A stretch of DNA of 15,584 nucleotides from Candidatus Ethanoperedens thermophilum (lineage in GTDB: Archaea > Halobacteriota > Methanosarcinia > Methanosarcinales > EX4572-44): assembly GCA_012910725.1 (NCBI GenBank), contig WNEG01000016.1, forward strand, positions 1 to 15,584, given 5' to 3'. Below are positions 6,500 through 13,334 of this stretch, one piece after another (within the stretch, counting starts at the first letter, position 1; the number at the start of each line of letters is the position of its first letter). The notes beneath the pieces were generated by a model, which had not been told where the DNA came from, did no database searches, and was given only the letters and a program-made list of their open reading frames with translations. A program made the position numbers and the translations under genes.

Positions 6500-7699
6500 C
6501 TAAATTTTTGTTAGAGTTTTGGTTTTAATCATCAGATCCATCAGCTTCCAGCCGTCAACCTGCCCAAGCACCCCATCCGCACCAGTCTTTTCACTGTATG
6601 TGGTGACGTAGTCTGCCTTATGATCACTGCAGTACAATGCAAACGGCACCGGATCTCTCGTGTGAGTTCTAATACTAACAGGCGTTGGATGGTCTGGAAG
6701 TAACAGCAGTTTGTAATCATTGTGTACGGGAAGCTGATCAAGAAATTTTCCTGCAATATGTTCGTCAATGTTTTCAATTGCTCTTATTTTCTCATCGATA
6801 CTTCCAAGATGTCCTGCTTCATCCGGAGCTTCAACATGCACTACCACAAGATCGTGGTCATCAAGGCATTGCACCGCGTATAGTGCTTTTGCTTTGTAGT
6901 CTGTATCAAAGTAGCCTGTTGCCCCTGGAACATTTATGACATCAAGACCTGCATAGGCCCCAAGTCCTTTTATCAGGGATACTGCTGAGATAACTGCACC
7001 TGTGATGTGGTATTGTTCTTTGATCGTTGGCATGTCTGGTGTGCGTCCCTGCCCCCATAACCAGATAAGGTTTGCAGGGTTTTTATTTTGATTCACACGT
7101 TTCTGATTCACCGGATGACTTTGAAGTACCTCTTTTGATTGGATAATCAACTCAGAAAGTAGATCAGAGCATTCTCCGCGTGGAAAGTGCTCATCTATTG
7201 TTTCTCCTGTTATATCGTGTGGCGGTGTGCATTCTGCTTTTTCACAACTTTTCAGGACTAACAGGTGACGGTAGCTGATTCCCGGGTAGAATTTTACTGT
7301 GCTTCTCCCAAGCCGTGCATCAAGTGCCTGTATGAGTTCTTTTGCCTCAGCAGTAGTTATGTGTCCGGCACTGTAGTCCTCCATAACACCGTTTTTTTCA
7401 GTTACGAGGTTGCAGCGAAAAGCAATATCGTCTTCTTTTAGTGTGATTCCAATGCTTGCTGCCTCAAGTGGTCCACGTCCCGTGTAGTAGATGCGAGGGT
7501 CGTATCCAAGTATAGAAAGGTTTGCTACATCACTTCCAGCAGGCAGCCCATCAGGCACGGTAAGAGCAAGCCCGTTTTTTCCTTCCCTGGCAATAAAATC
7601 CATATTGGGTGTGTTTGCTTCTTCCAATGGTGTTTTGCCATTAAGTTCTTCGAGTGGGTAGTCAGCCATTCCATCTGCAATTAGAATAACATATTTCAA
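6500..7699 (-). CDS. apgM: 2,3-bisphosphoglycerate-independent phosphoglycerate mutase, archaeal type
   Basis: It interconverts 3- and 2-phosphoglycerate in glycolysis and gluconeogenesis in the cytoplasm, using two divalent metals and a phosphoserine intermediate. The 399 aa length is normal. Alkaline-phosphatase-superfamily signs are the metal-binding ADGMADYPL near the N-terminus, the nucleophile serine in GSDVANLSILGYDP (Ser56 from the start chosen), VHVEAPDEAGH, and the C-terminal LLPDHPTPVSIRTHT with metal-binding histidines. NPANLIWLWGQGR is also typical. I chose the TTG at 7699 because it gives the family start MKYVILIADGMADY and has GGTGAT just upstream; a GTG at 7711 in the same frame would add four residues. 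It converges on leuB across the hairpin array. Its upstream region (7700-8050) holds a possible promoter and hairpin leader. Confidence 0.93.
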   Translation of the reverse strand: MKYVILIADGMADYPLEELNGKTPLEEANTPNMDFIAREGKNGLALTVPDGLPAGSDVANLSILGYDPRIYYTGRGPLEAASIGITLKEDDIAFRCNLVTEKNGVMEDYSAGHITTAEAKELIQALDARLGRSTVKFYPGISYRHLLVLKSCEKAECTPPHDITGETIDEHFPRGECSDLLSELIIQSKEVLQSHPVNQKRVNQNKNPANLIWLWGQGRTPDMPTIKEQYHITGAVISAVSLIKGLGAYAGLDVINVPGATGYFDTDYKAKALYAVQCLDDHDLVVVHVEAPDEAGHLGSIDEKIRAIENIDEHIAGKFLDQLPVHNDYKLLLLPDHPTPVSIRTHTRDPVPFALYCSDHKADYVTTYSEKTGADGVLGQVDGWKLMDLMIKTKTLTKI

Positions 7700-7820
7700 A
7701 TGAATCACCACGCTTATGTCTGGATAACAATTCAGTCAACCTGATATAATGGTTGTGGTAGTTACAAAGATTGTACTTGATGTCCGACATTAGGTGATTC
7801 TGAAAGTGATGTTGTAAACT

Positions 7821-7848
7821 ACCCCTCCATATCGGAAGGGGGCTTTCC
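7821..7848 (-). mobile_element. Hairpin resembling the right end / omegaRNA 3' end of an IS200/IS605 (TnpB) element
   Basis: On the minus strand GGAAAGCCCCCTTCC, a short turn, then GGAGGGGTAGTTTACAAC forms an imperfect G/C hairpin followed by TAGTTTACAAC. This is close to what I recall at the 3' end of many tnpB elements (paired C/G runs followed by GTAGTTCACA). The open minus frame running into it from 8009 ends its plausible part at the residues MESPLPIWRGS, which resembles read-through at such ends. No recognisable TnpB catalytic domain remains, so this is at most a relic. Confidence 0.4.
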
Positions 7849-7942
7849 ATCAGAGGATTGATATCATGCACAGCACAACTCAAAAACTCATCATCTGGAC
7901 GAAAAAGCCCGTTTACAGGGACTTTAGCTCTGGTAAACTGGG

Positions 7943-8020
7943 AAAAAAGGTCGGTGAGACCTTGAGAATTTTCCCGCACCAGAGCCGAGTTGATTAGTAT
8001 CGTCTTCAAGGTCTCACCGA
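7943..8020 (-). terminator. Candidate attenuator or small RNA: 15-base inverted repeat with alternative terminator hairpin
   Basis: On the minus strand, TCGGTGAGACCTTGA (8020-8006) pairs perfectly with TCAAGGTCTCACCGA (7965-7951) across a 40-base loop. The 3' arm can instead form AAGGTC/GACCTT (7963-7958 and 7952-7947) around TCACC, which runs straight into T6 (7948-7943). The two structures exclude each other, as in an attenuator. A TATA-like TTATATAG about 25 bases upstream would start the RNA at the first base of the stem. Downstream on this strand is apgM, about 245 bases further. Geometry is seen; function is inferred. Confidence 0.45.
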
Positions 8021-8039
8021 TGTTAACTATGTCACAGAA

Positions 8040-8050
8040 CTATATAAGAT
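8040..8050 (-). promoter_or_regulatory. TATA-like promoter element pointing at the hairpin leader and apgM
   Basis: Minus-strand ATCTTATATAG centres about 25 bases before 8020, the start of the 15-base stem. The spacing fits an archaeal box A and transcription start. A second AT-rich stretch, CTCTATAAATC, lies directly upstream. Confidence 0.38.
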
Positions 8051-8059
8051 TTATAGAGG

Positions 8060-8101
8060 GCGCAATTCCTCCCTGCCCTTTCGGACGGGGTCTCCTTGCG
8101 C
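8060..8101. mobile_element. Imperfect hairpin of the IS605/IS1341-end type between apgM and fic
   Basis: Outer arms GCGCAA (8060-8065) and TTGCGC (8096-8101) enclose inner arms CCCTGCCC and GGACGGGG that pair at 7 of 8 positions around TTTC. The ATTCCTCCC and GGGTCTCC flanks resemble structured ends of TnpB-family elements that I recall from archaea and cyanobacteria. No transposase is attached. It may mark the insertion scar that brought in, or arrived with, the fic gene. Confidence 0.4.
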
Positions 8102-8115
8102 AAGTAAGATGAAAA

Positions 8116-8152
8116 ACTACCAGTAAACTACCAAAAACTACCAAATTGGTAG
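8116..8152 (+). promoter_or_regulatory. Helically phased repeat operator upstream of fic
   Basis: ACTACCA occurs three times, at 8116-8122, 8127-8133 and 8137-8143, with starts 11 and 10 bases apart, that is one DNA turn. The last copy is the left arm of a perfect palindrome with arms CTACCAA and TTGGTAG around one A (8138-8152). The cluster ends just before the TATA box at 8159. This placement suits repression, possibly by the winged-helix domain of the Fic protein itself; that is inference. Confidence 0.55.
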
Positions 8153-8157
8153 AAAAA

Positions 8158-8187
8158 CTTATAATCCAGTAAGCTCTTTATTTGACT
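8158..8187 (+). promoter_or_regulatory. fic promoter, probably giving a leaderless transcript
   Basis: CTTATAATCC at 8158-8167 is a TATA-like box preceded by an A-run resembling a BRE. Archaeal spacing of about 25 bases puts the start at 8185-8188, essentially on the ATG at 8188. No Shine-Dalgarno is present in AAGCTCTTTATTTGACT, consistent with a leaderless mRNA. Confidence 0.5.
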
Positions 8188-9504
8188 ATGAAAGTTCCAG
8201 AGAAACCAAAGGAGTTACAGGATATTATTAGAAAAAATAGTTCCAAAGTTTTTAAGCTATTAGATGATAAATCAGTTATGGATTTCATTGTAAAGTGTAA
8301 CCGGGAGTATATTCATTGGGATAAACTCCGCTATGAAAATATCCCAAACGAAAAAAACCCAGAACACATCTGGGCTATTATGAAGATATTTCGCTCACAG
8401 CAATATAAACCACTTAAATTTAATGGTTGGTCATTTAAATACCTTCTTTTGGATGATGCGTTAAAGAAACTTCATCTTATGGATAAAGGTGCAGCAGGTC
8501 ACTTAGAAACTGGGTTGGAATCTGTAAATACAGGAGGAAAGAGTCGTTATATTATCAGTACATTAATGGAAGAAGCCATTGCCTCAAGTCAATTAGAAGG
8601 GGCTGCCACAACTAGAAAAATTGCTAAAGAAATATTAAGATTAAGTAAAAGGCCTAGAAATTATTCTGAGCAAATGATTATTAATGGTTATGAGACCATG
8701 CAAAAAATAATTAAAATGACAGATGAACCTCTAACACCAGAAATAATCATTGAATTACAAAAAAATATTACGAAAAATACACTCAAAGATGCGTATGATG
8801 AGGGGCACTTTAGAAATACTAATGAAATTGTTGTTGCAGATCCTTTGAAATATGAAAGGATTTATTATACTCCCCCTGATTATAAAATAATAAAGGATTT
8901 AATAGAAGAGTTTTGTGAATTTGCGAATAACGATGATGGAGATTTTATCCACCCGGTGATCAAAGGAATTATTCTTCATTTCCTGATTGGTTATATTCAT
9001 CCATTTAGTGATGGTAACGGGAGAACTGCAAGAACAATTTTTTACTGGTATGTACTCTCGAGAGGGTATTGGCTATTTGAATATATGTCGGTCTCTAGAA
9101 TTATTTTGCGTTCGAAAACGAAATATAGTTTAGCATATCTTTACACTGAGACGGATGAAAATGATCTGACGTACTTTATTAATTACAATTTGAACGCAAT
9201 TGAGGAAGCCCTTCATGACATGGAAACATATATTGATAAAAGACAAAAAGAATATTCAGAAGCTCTAGTCTTAATTCGAGACATTAAAGATATAAACTTA
9301 CGTCAAACTGGGCTACTCAAAGAATTTATGAAGAATCCAGAGAAAATTTTTGTAATTAATGAAATAATGACAACTTATAATGTAGCTTATGATACTGCCC
9401 GCAATGATCTTTTACATTTAACTGAGTTAGGGCATTTAGAAAAAATCAAGATGAAAAATAAATATCTCTTCAAACTATCAAAAAAAAATATTAGACCTTG
9501 GTAA
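8188..9504 (+). CDS. Fic-domain AMP-transferase with N-terminal inhibitory motif and C-terminal winged helix
   Basis: Fic proteins usually transfer AMP from ATP to a hydroxyl of a target protein. The 438 aa protein has an N-terminal helical Fic_N region (about 1-130), the inhibitory motif SSQLEG at 133-138 (S-x3-E-G, class II), and the full active-site loop HPFSDGNGRTAR at 271-282 with catalytic His271. A C-terminal winged-helix-like region spans about 370-430, containing VINEIMTTYNVAYDTARNDL. The motifs are intact, so it should be an active, self-inhibited enzyme. I chose the ATG at 8188 over an in-frame TTG at 8182 because of the TATA spacing. The gene is more AT-rich than its neighbours and flanked by IS-like relics, suggesting transfer. 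No separate antitoxin gene is visible; the inhibitory motif is internal. The target is unknown. Confidence 0.93.
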   Translation: MKVPEKPKELQDIIRKNSSKVFKLLDDKSVMDFIVKCNREYIHWDKLRYENIPNEKNPEHIWAIMKIFRSQQYKPLKFNGWSFKYLLLDDALKKLHLMDKGAAGHLETGLESVNTGGKSRYIISTLMEEAIASSQLEGAATTRKIAKEILRLSKRPRNYSEQMIINGYETMQKIIKMTDEPLTPEIIIELQKNITKNTLKDAYDEGHFRNTNEIVVADPLKYERIYYTPPDYKIIKDLIEEFCEFANNDDGDFIHPVIKGIILHFLIGYIHPFSDGNGRTARTIFYWYVLSRGYWLFEYMSVSRIILRSKTKYSLAYLYTETDENDLTYFINYNLNAIEEALHDMETYIDKRQKEYSEALVLIRDIKDINLRQTGLLKEFMKNPEKIFVINEIMTTYNVAYDTARNDLLHLTELGHLEKIKMKNKYLFKLSKKNIRPW

Positions 9505-9508
9505 TTTT

Positions 9509-9713
9509 ATGGTAAATATAGACACAATATATCTATCACTACTTTGTCACATTACAGACAAATCAATAGCGAGCGATGGCATGACCAAAAACTGTTTGGA
9601 AAACAAAACCAACATCAAGCGTTTGAATGAGTGGGTAATCTGACAAAGTCAAGCTATACAATAACCTCTATGAAGGCACCCCATACAAAGCTTACGGTTA
9701 CAAAATATTTTAG
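9509..9713 (+). pseudogene. Possible decayed coding remnant downstream of fic
   Basis: The 325-base gap before trkH has no intact gene. A 44-codon frame from ATG 9509 stops at 9643, ending NIKRLNEWVI. After one frameshift near 9638, another frame continues SDKVKLYNNLYEGTPYKAYG (plus YKIF) to a TAG at 9711. The two pieces read like one broken protein, but I do not recognise it, and it could be chance. From 9714 to 9829 I see only AT-rich sequence. Confidence 0.25.
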
Positions 9714-9829
9714 TAAATATTTATGCAAACACACACGAGTCGTTTGCCATACGAATGAAGCATGAAAAACTCCATTACTGTTATTGTTTCTTCAAGCGAT
9801 ACCAATGTTTTACTATGAAATGCCAAAAA

Positions 9830-11266
9830 TCATCTCTTCCAGAACTCGGGTATGAATAATATGAGCACAGTGATTACTTCAAGCCGTCCTATCCACATGT
9901 TCAGGATGAGCACGATCTTGCCAACGGCTGGAATGGCTGCATAGTTCGACATCGGGCCTACCAGGTTAAGCCCTGGACCAATGTTTCCAAGTGTTGCGGC
10001 AGATGCACTGAGACTGCTTATGAAATCAAGGCCAAGACCCGAGAGTAATAATGTGCTGGTGACAAAAGCAAACATGTACAGTAAGATAAAAGCAAGCACA
10101 GACTGCATTATTTCACTTGGTATTGCTTTTCCTGCGAATCGAACTGGTTTTACTACATGTGGATGCAGTGCTTTGAAAAGTTCTCTATAGGCATATTTTA
10201 CAATCAATGATATTCGCACCACTTTTATTGCCCCTCCTGTTGAACCTGCACAGCCGCCAATGAACATGAGAAAGAATAGGATAATCCTTGAAAAATCCCC
10301 CCACTGGTTAAAATCGGCTGTAGCAAAACCTGTGGTAGTCATGACGGATACTACCTGAAACGTGCTTAAACGTACTGACTCAACGATATCTAATCCCGAT
10401 GATTTGAGATGCATAGCAACCAGCAATGAAGCTGTGACTAAAATGAGAGTGTATACCTGAAATTCGCGGTTCTTGACTAAACTTTTTTTAGTTACAAAAA
10501 GTGTTTTATAGTGTAGTGCGAAGCTTGCGCCTGCTATGAACATAAACAATATTATTATTACTTCAACATAAGGATTGTGAAACGCCATTATACTTTCCTC
10601 GTGTGGTAAAAAGCCTCCTGTTGCCATGGTGGAAAACGTAGTAGTAACAGCATCGTATACAGTAAGTCCTGCGAGGTACAGCAGTATCATCTCTGCAATT
10701 GAGAATAATAAATATACAGACCAGAGTATCTTGGCAGTGGCTTTCAAGTGTGGTGTTAGTTTATCTGATTCAGGACCTGGCATTTCTGCCCTAAATAATT
10801 GTCTTCCTGCAACTCCAAGCCCTGGTGCTATTGCAAGTACAAGCACTATAATTCCCATGCCTCCAAGCCATTGTGTCAGGCTTCGCCAGAACAGAAAACT
10901 TCGTGTATGCCCCTCGATATCAGTAAGTATGGTTGAACCTGTGGTGGTAAGACCAGCCATTGATTCAAAGAGTGCATCCACAGGGTGCAATCCATAGAGT
11001 AGATATGGTATAGCTGCAAAAATAGTTACAATAAACCATCCGACAGCCACGATAGCAAAGCTTTCACGCCGCCTGAACTCGCCTTCGGACTTTAGTGCGA
11101 GTGAAAGAATCGCTCCAGAGAGTGCTGTGATTATAGATGCTGCTGCAAAGATATTGATGGATTCTGGTTCTTTGTAGTATATCGCTACTATAAGTGGCAA
11201 GAGCATTGATGCTGCAAGCAGTATCAGCAGTTTGCCTATTACATTGAATACTATTTTATAATCCAT
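9830..11266 (-). CDS. trkH: Trk-type potassium uptake system, membrane subunit TrkH
   Basis: This is the ion-conducting subunit of the Trk K+ system in the cytoplasmic membrane, controlled by the TrkA ring. The 478 aa protein consists of hydrophobic segments forming four pore repeats. The selectivity-filter loops are visible in order: TTGST (108-112), TMATGG (213-218), TTGFAT (311-316) and TLGNIGPG (425-432). GGCAGSTGGAIK (337-348) is the conserved intramembrane loop, and GRLEVI near the C-terminus is typical. The ATG at 11266 is 6 bases after the trkA stop, so the two are co-transcribed. TrkH and KtrB are related; the length and TrkA partner favour TrkH. Nothing is truncated. Confidence 0.94.
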   Translation of the reverse strand: MDYKIVFNVIGKLLILLAASMLLPLIVAIYYKEPESINIFAAASIITALSGAILSLALKSEGEFRRRESFAIVAVGWFIVTIFAAIPYLLYGLHPVDALFESMAGLTTTGSTILTDIEGHTRSFLFWRSLTQWLGGMGIIVLVLAIAPGLGVAGRQLFRAEMPGPESDKLTPHLKATAKILWSVYLLFSIAEMILLYLAGLTVYDAVTTTFSTMATGGFLPHEESIMAFHNPYVEVIIILFMFIAGASFALHYKTLFVTKKSLVKNREFQVYTLILVTASLLVAMHLKSSGLDIVESVRLSTFQVVSVMTTTGFATADFNQWGDFSRIILFFLMFIGGCAGSTGGAIKVVRISLIVKYAYRELFKALHPHVVKPVRFAGKAIPSEIMQSVLAFILLYMFAFVTSTLLLSGLGLDFISSLSASAATLGNIGPGLNLVGPMSNYAAIPAVGKIVLILNMWIGRLEVITVLILFIPEFWKR

Positions 11267-11272
11267 CGTTAC

Positions 11273-12598
11273 TTATTTGAAGAGTTTCTCTACTTTTTCG
11301 ATGGCATCCGGAAGGCTAAATATCACCACTTTATCCCCGGGTTCTATGGTGTGTTTTCCAGATGGCACAATCACATCATTATCTTTAACAATAGCACTTA
11401 TGATTGCATTTCTTGGAAAGTTGACATCACTTAATTGTTTGTTGATGATTTTACTACCTTTTTTTGCTGTAAGTTCGATGATATTGGCTTTTTCTCCTTC
11501 AAGGTTTATCAAATCTTCAACTCCAATTCGCATGGTGAATTTCGCCACTTCGTTTACTGTTGCAATTAGCGGGTTGATTGCCATATCAATACCAACCATC
11601 TCAAAGAGTGTAGCATATTCTGGATGGTCTGCCCTTGATATCACTTTTCGTGCTCCAAGCTCTTTTGCAAGTAGTGAGCAAAGTAGGTTTTTTTCGTCTT
11701 TGTTGGTCACTGCAACTACTGCTGTCATCGCACTGAGGTTTTCTTCTTTTAAGAGTTTCAAATCTGTCCCGTCACCGTTTATCACAAGCACGTTTGGAAA
11801 TAGTTCTGCAAGTTCACTGCATCGCTTTTTACTTGTCTCTATGAGTGTAATGTTGTGATTTGCTTTTGTCAATTCTTTGAGCAGATAATATCCAACGTTT
11901 CCTCCACCAACAATTAATATTTTTTCATCTTTATTTTTTAACTTCCCAAAGCTTGCTCGCATCGTGTCAATTGCCTCTGTTTTACCGACTACGAACACTT
12001 TATCATCCGGTTGTATGACATCTTCACCGTGTGGTATTAACAGTTTTCCACCTCTAAATATGCCTGTTATGATGCAGCAATCAGGAAGCCTGCCGTCTTT
12101 GAGTTTCTTTCCTGTTATACTGTTGTTCTTCGCTTCAAACTCCATCATCTCAACCTTGCCTCCAACCAGATCTTCAATATTCACGGCACAAGGTACTAAG
12201 ATTACTTTTGCTATCTCGTGTGCAAGTGACAGTTCGGGACATATCATTGCATCCATACCAAGCTGCTCACGACTGTCAACTGGCTTGTTAATATAGTCTG
12301 GACTGCTCACACGTGCAATTGTCTTTATATTCTTGGAGAGTAGTTTCGCAGCCATACAGGCTAATATATTAATCTCATCCACTCCAGTTACTGCCACAAG
12401 AAGACCAGTGTCTGCAACTCCAGCACTCTGTAACACATTAATATCTGCCCCATTCCCATGTATTGACTGCACATCAAGTTCTTCAACTAACTCATACACA
12501 TCTTTTTGTTTCTCAATAACTACGACATCATTTTTTTTAGACAGGTTTTGTGCTATGTGATAGCCAGCTTCACCAGCACCAATAATTATAATTCGCAT
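11273..12598 (-). CDS. trkA: Trk potassium uptake regulatory subunit TrkA (two RCK modules)
   Basis: This cytoplasmic NAD(H)/ATP-binding gating protein forms a ring under TrkH. The 441 aa protein is a tandem duplication. The first Rossmann RCK-N carries GAGEAG at 7-12 with an acidic IEK at the end of strand 2, followed by an RCK-C near 140-220. The second RCK-N carries GGGNVG at 231-236 and IET at 253-255, followed by an RCK-C near 360-441. I chose the ATG at 12598 (MRIIIIGAG) because the nucleotide loop begins at residue 7; a GTG at 12616 in frame would add six residues. The gene heads a trkA-trkH operon with a 6-base gap and is divergent from the DUF59 gene. Confidence 0.94.
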   Translation of the reverse strand: MRIIIIGAGEAGYHIAQNLSKKNDVVVIEKQKDVYELVEELDVQSIHGNGADINVLQSAGVADTGLLVAVTGVDEINILACMAAKLLSKNIKTIARVSSPDYINKPVDSREQLGMDAMICPELSLAHEIAKVILVPCAVNIEDLVGGKVEMMEFEAKNNSITGKKLKDGRLPDCCIITGIFRGGKLLIPHGEDVIQPDDKVFVVGKTEAIDTMRASFGKLKNKDEKILIVGGGNVGYYLLKELTKANHNITLIETSKKRCSELAELFPNVLVINGDGTDLKLLKEENLSAMTAVVAVTNKDEKNLLCSLLAKELGARKVISRADHPEYATLFEMVGIDMAINPLIATVNEVAKFTMRIGVEDLINLEGEKANIIELTAKKGSKIINKQLSDVNFPRNAIISAIVKDNDVIVPSGKHTIEPGDKVVIFSLPDAIEKVEKLFK

Positions 12599-12661
12599 GT
12601 AAATCAATATCCACACAATTCAAAGAACCCTACCATGCCTTACCTTATACAATATTAGTCT

Positions 12662-12676
12662 TACGATAAAAAGTTT
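12662..12676 (-). promoter_or_regulatory. Possible trkA promoter
   Basis: In the 200-base divergent region, the minus strand reads AAACTTTTTATCGTAAG, an A-rich BRE-like start followed by a TATA-like TTTTTATC. This would start transcription about 45 bases before the trkA ATG. The match is weak, and TTGTATAAGG a little downstream is an alternative. Confidence 0.3.
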
Positions 12677-12744
12677 GATATTTACAGAAGTTATCAAGCT
12701 ATCTCATATAGACATATTGTTCTGAGATACTGATCTTAAGAGCA

Positions 12745-12798
12745 AAACTTATACCGAACTTATACGTGATGAATATTACAAAATGAGGAAAGATATGA
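12745..12798 (+). promoter_or_regulatory. Promoter and ribosome binding site of the DUF59-cooT-trmO cluster
   Basis: Two TATA-like boxes in tandem, ACTTATACC (12748-12756) and ACTTATACG (12759-12767), would give starts near 12777 and 12788. GAGGAAAGAT at 12785-12794 provides a Shine-Dalgarno. The ATG at 12795 closes after three codons, so the one at 12799 is used. Confidence 0.42.
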
Positions 12799-13104
12799 AT
12801 GAATGAAGAACTATCGGAAGAAAATATTCGTAAGGTATTATCGGTTGTAAAGCATCCTGCCATCGATCGTTCCCTGCTTGACCTTGGCATACTCAAAAAG
12901 ATAACTGTTGAGGAGAATCGTGTCACAATTACCATAGCTCTTCCCTTCTCAGGTATTCCCAAGCAGATTGAGGATTTTCTTGTATACAGTGTGCGAGAGC
13001 CAATAAAGAATCCTGGTTACGAGGTTGAAGTGAAGACAACTGTGATGAATCAAGAAGAGCTTCAAAAGTTTCTGGCTATGGAAAAAGAGGCGTGGGGCAT
13101 ATAA
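12799..13104 (+). CDS. DUF59/MIP18-family protein without cysteine (Fe-S assembly related)
   Basis: Members of this family (SufT, PaaD, MIP18) help build or deliver iron-sulfur clusters. The 101 aa protein is a single domain: an N-terminal helix, then HPAIDRSLLDLGILKKI (19-35), a beta strand VTITIALPF and the SGIPKQIEDFLV helix. Many DUF59 proteins have a conserved cysteine after the TLP strand. Here the segment reads LPFSGIP (48-54), and the whole protein has no cysteine, so direct cluster binding through cysteine is excluded. It begins the cluster that continues with cooT after 26 bases and trmO. A scaffold or adaptor role is my inference. Confidence 0.8.
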   Translation: MNEELSEENIRKVLSVVKHPAIDRSLLDLGILKKITVEENRVTITIALPFSGIPKQIEDFLVYSVREPIKNPGYEVEVKTTVMNQEELQKFLAMEKEAWGI

Positions 13105-13109
13105 ACTGA

Positions 13110-13123
13110 AACCTTCGGAGGTT
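13110..13123 (+). promoter_or_regulatory. Small hairpin that holds the cooT Shine-Dalgarno
   Basis: AACCT (13110-13114) and AGGTT (13119-13123) pair around TCGG, five bases after the DUF59 stop. The right arm and loop contain GGAGGT (13117-13122), a near-perfect Shine-Dalgarno 8 bases before the cooT ATG. The hairpin could limit ribosome access unless a ribosome finishing DUF59 opens it. Confidence 0.4.
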
Positions 13124-13130
13124 GTTGTGC

Positions 13131-13334
13131 ATGTGTCTTTCTAAAATTTATTTAAGAGAAGAAGGTAAAGACAGGCTTGTGGTTGAAGAAGCCACCAGGA
13201 TTGCTATGGATAGTGATGGAACTATTGAAATATCTTCAATGTTTGATGAAAATAAGAACATACACAATTATTTTATAAAAGAAGTTGATTTTATCAAAAG
13301 TTGCACAATTTTATGCAGGAAGGATGATATATGA
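13131..13334 (+). CDS. CooT-family small nickel-binding protein
   Basis: The 67 aa protein begins MCLSKIYL, the signature start of the CooT family. In Rhodospirillum rubrum CooT, Cys2 and the N-terminal region bind one Ni(II) and help mature carbon monoxide dehydrogenase. Cys2 is present here, and two further cysteines (SCTILC) lie near the C-terminus. The ATG at 13131 is preferred over an upstream TTG at 13122 because GGAGGT lies 8 bases before it and only this start places Cys at position 2. The stop overlaps the trmO start as ATGA. A role in nickel handling for CODH/acetyl-CoA synthase fits a methanogen but is inferred; no such enzyme is in the window. Confidence 0.8.
   Translation: MCLSKIYLREEGKDRLVVEEATRIAMDSDGTIEISSMFDENKNIHNYFIKEVDFIKSCTILCRKDDI

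Noticed and set aside
7662..8009. 115-codon minus-strand ORF upstream of apgM
   Set aside because: It begins at TTG, has no recognisable domain, overlaps the apgM start and runs through hairpin structures. Treated as leader or element-end sequence.
8188..9504. Two-gene fic toxin-antitoxin module
   Set aside because: No small antitoxin gene lies before or after; the inhibitory S-x3-E-G motif is inside the Fic protein.
11277..11858. 193-codon plus-strand ORF
   Set aside because: It is antisense to trkA, whose motifs are intact. The serine- and phenylalanine-rich translation is a shadow.
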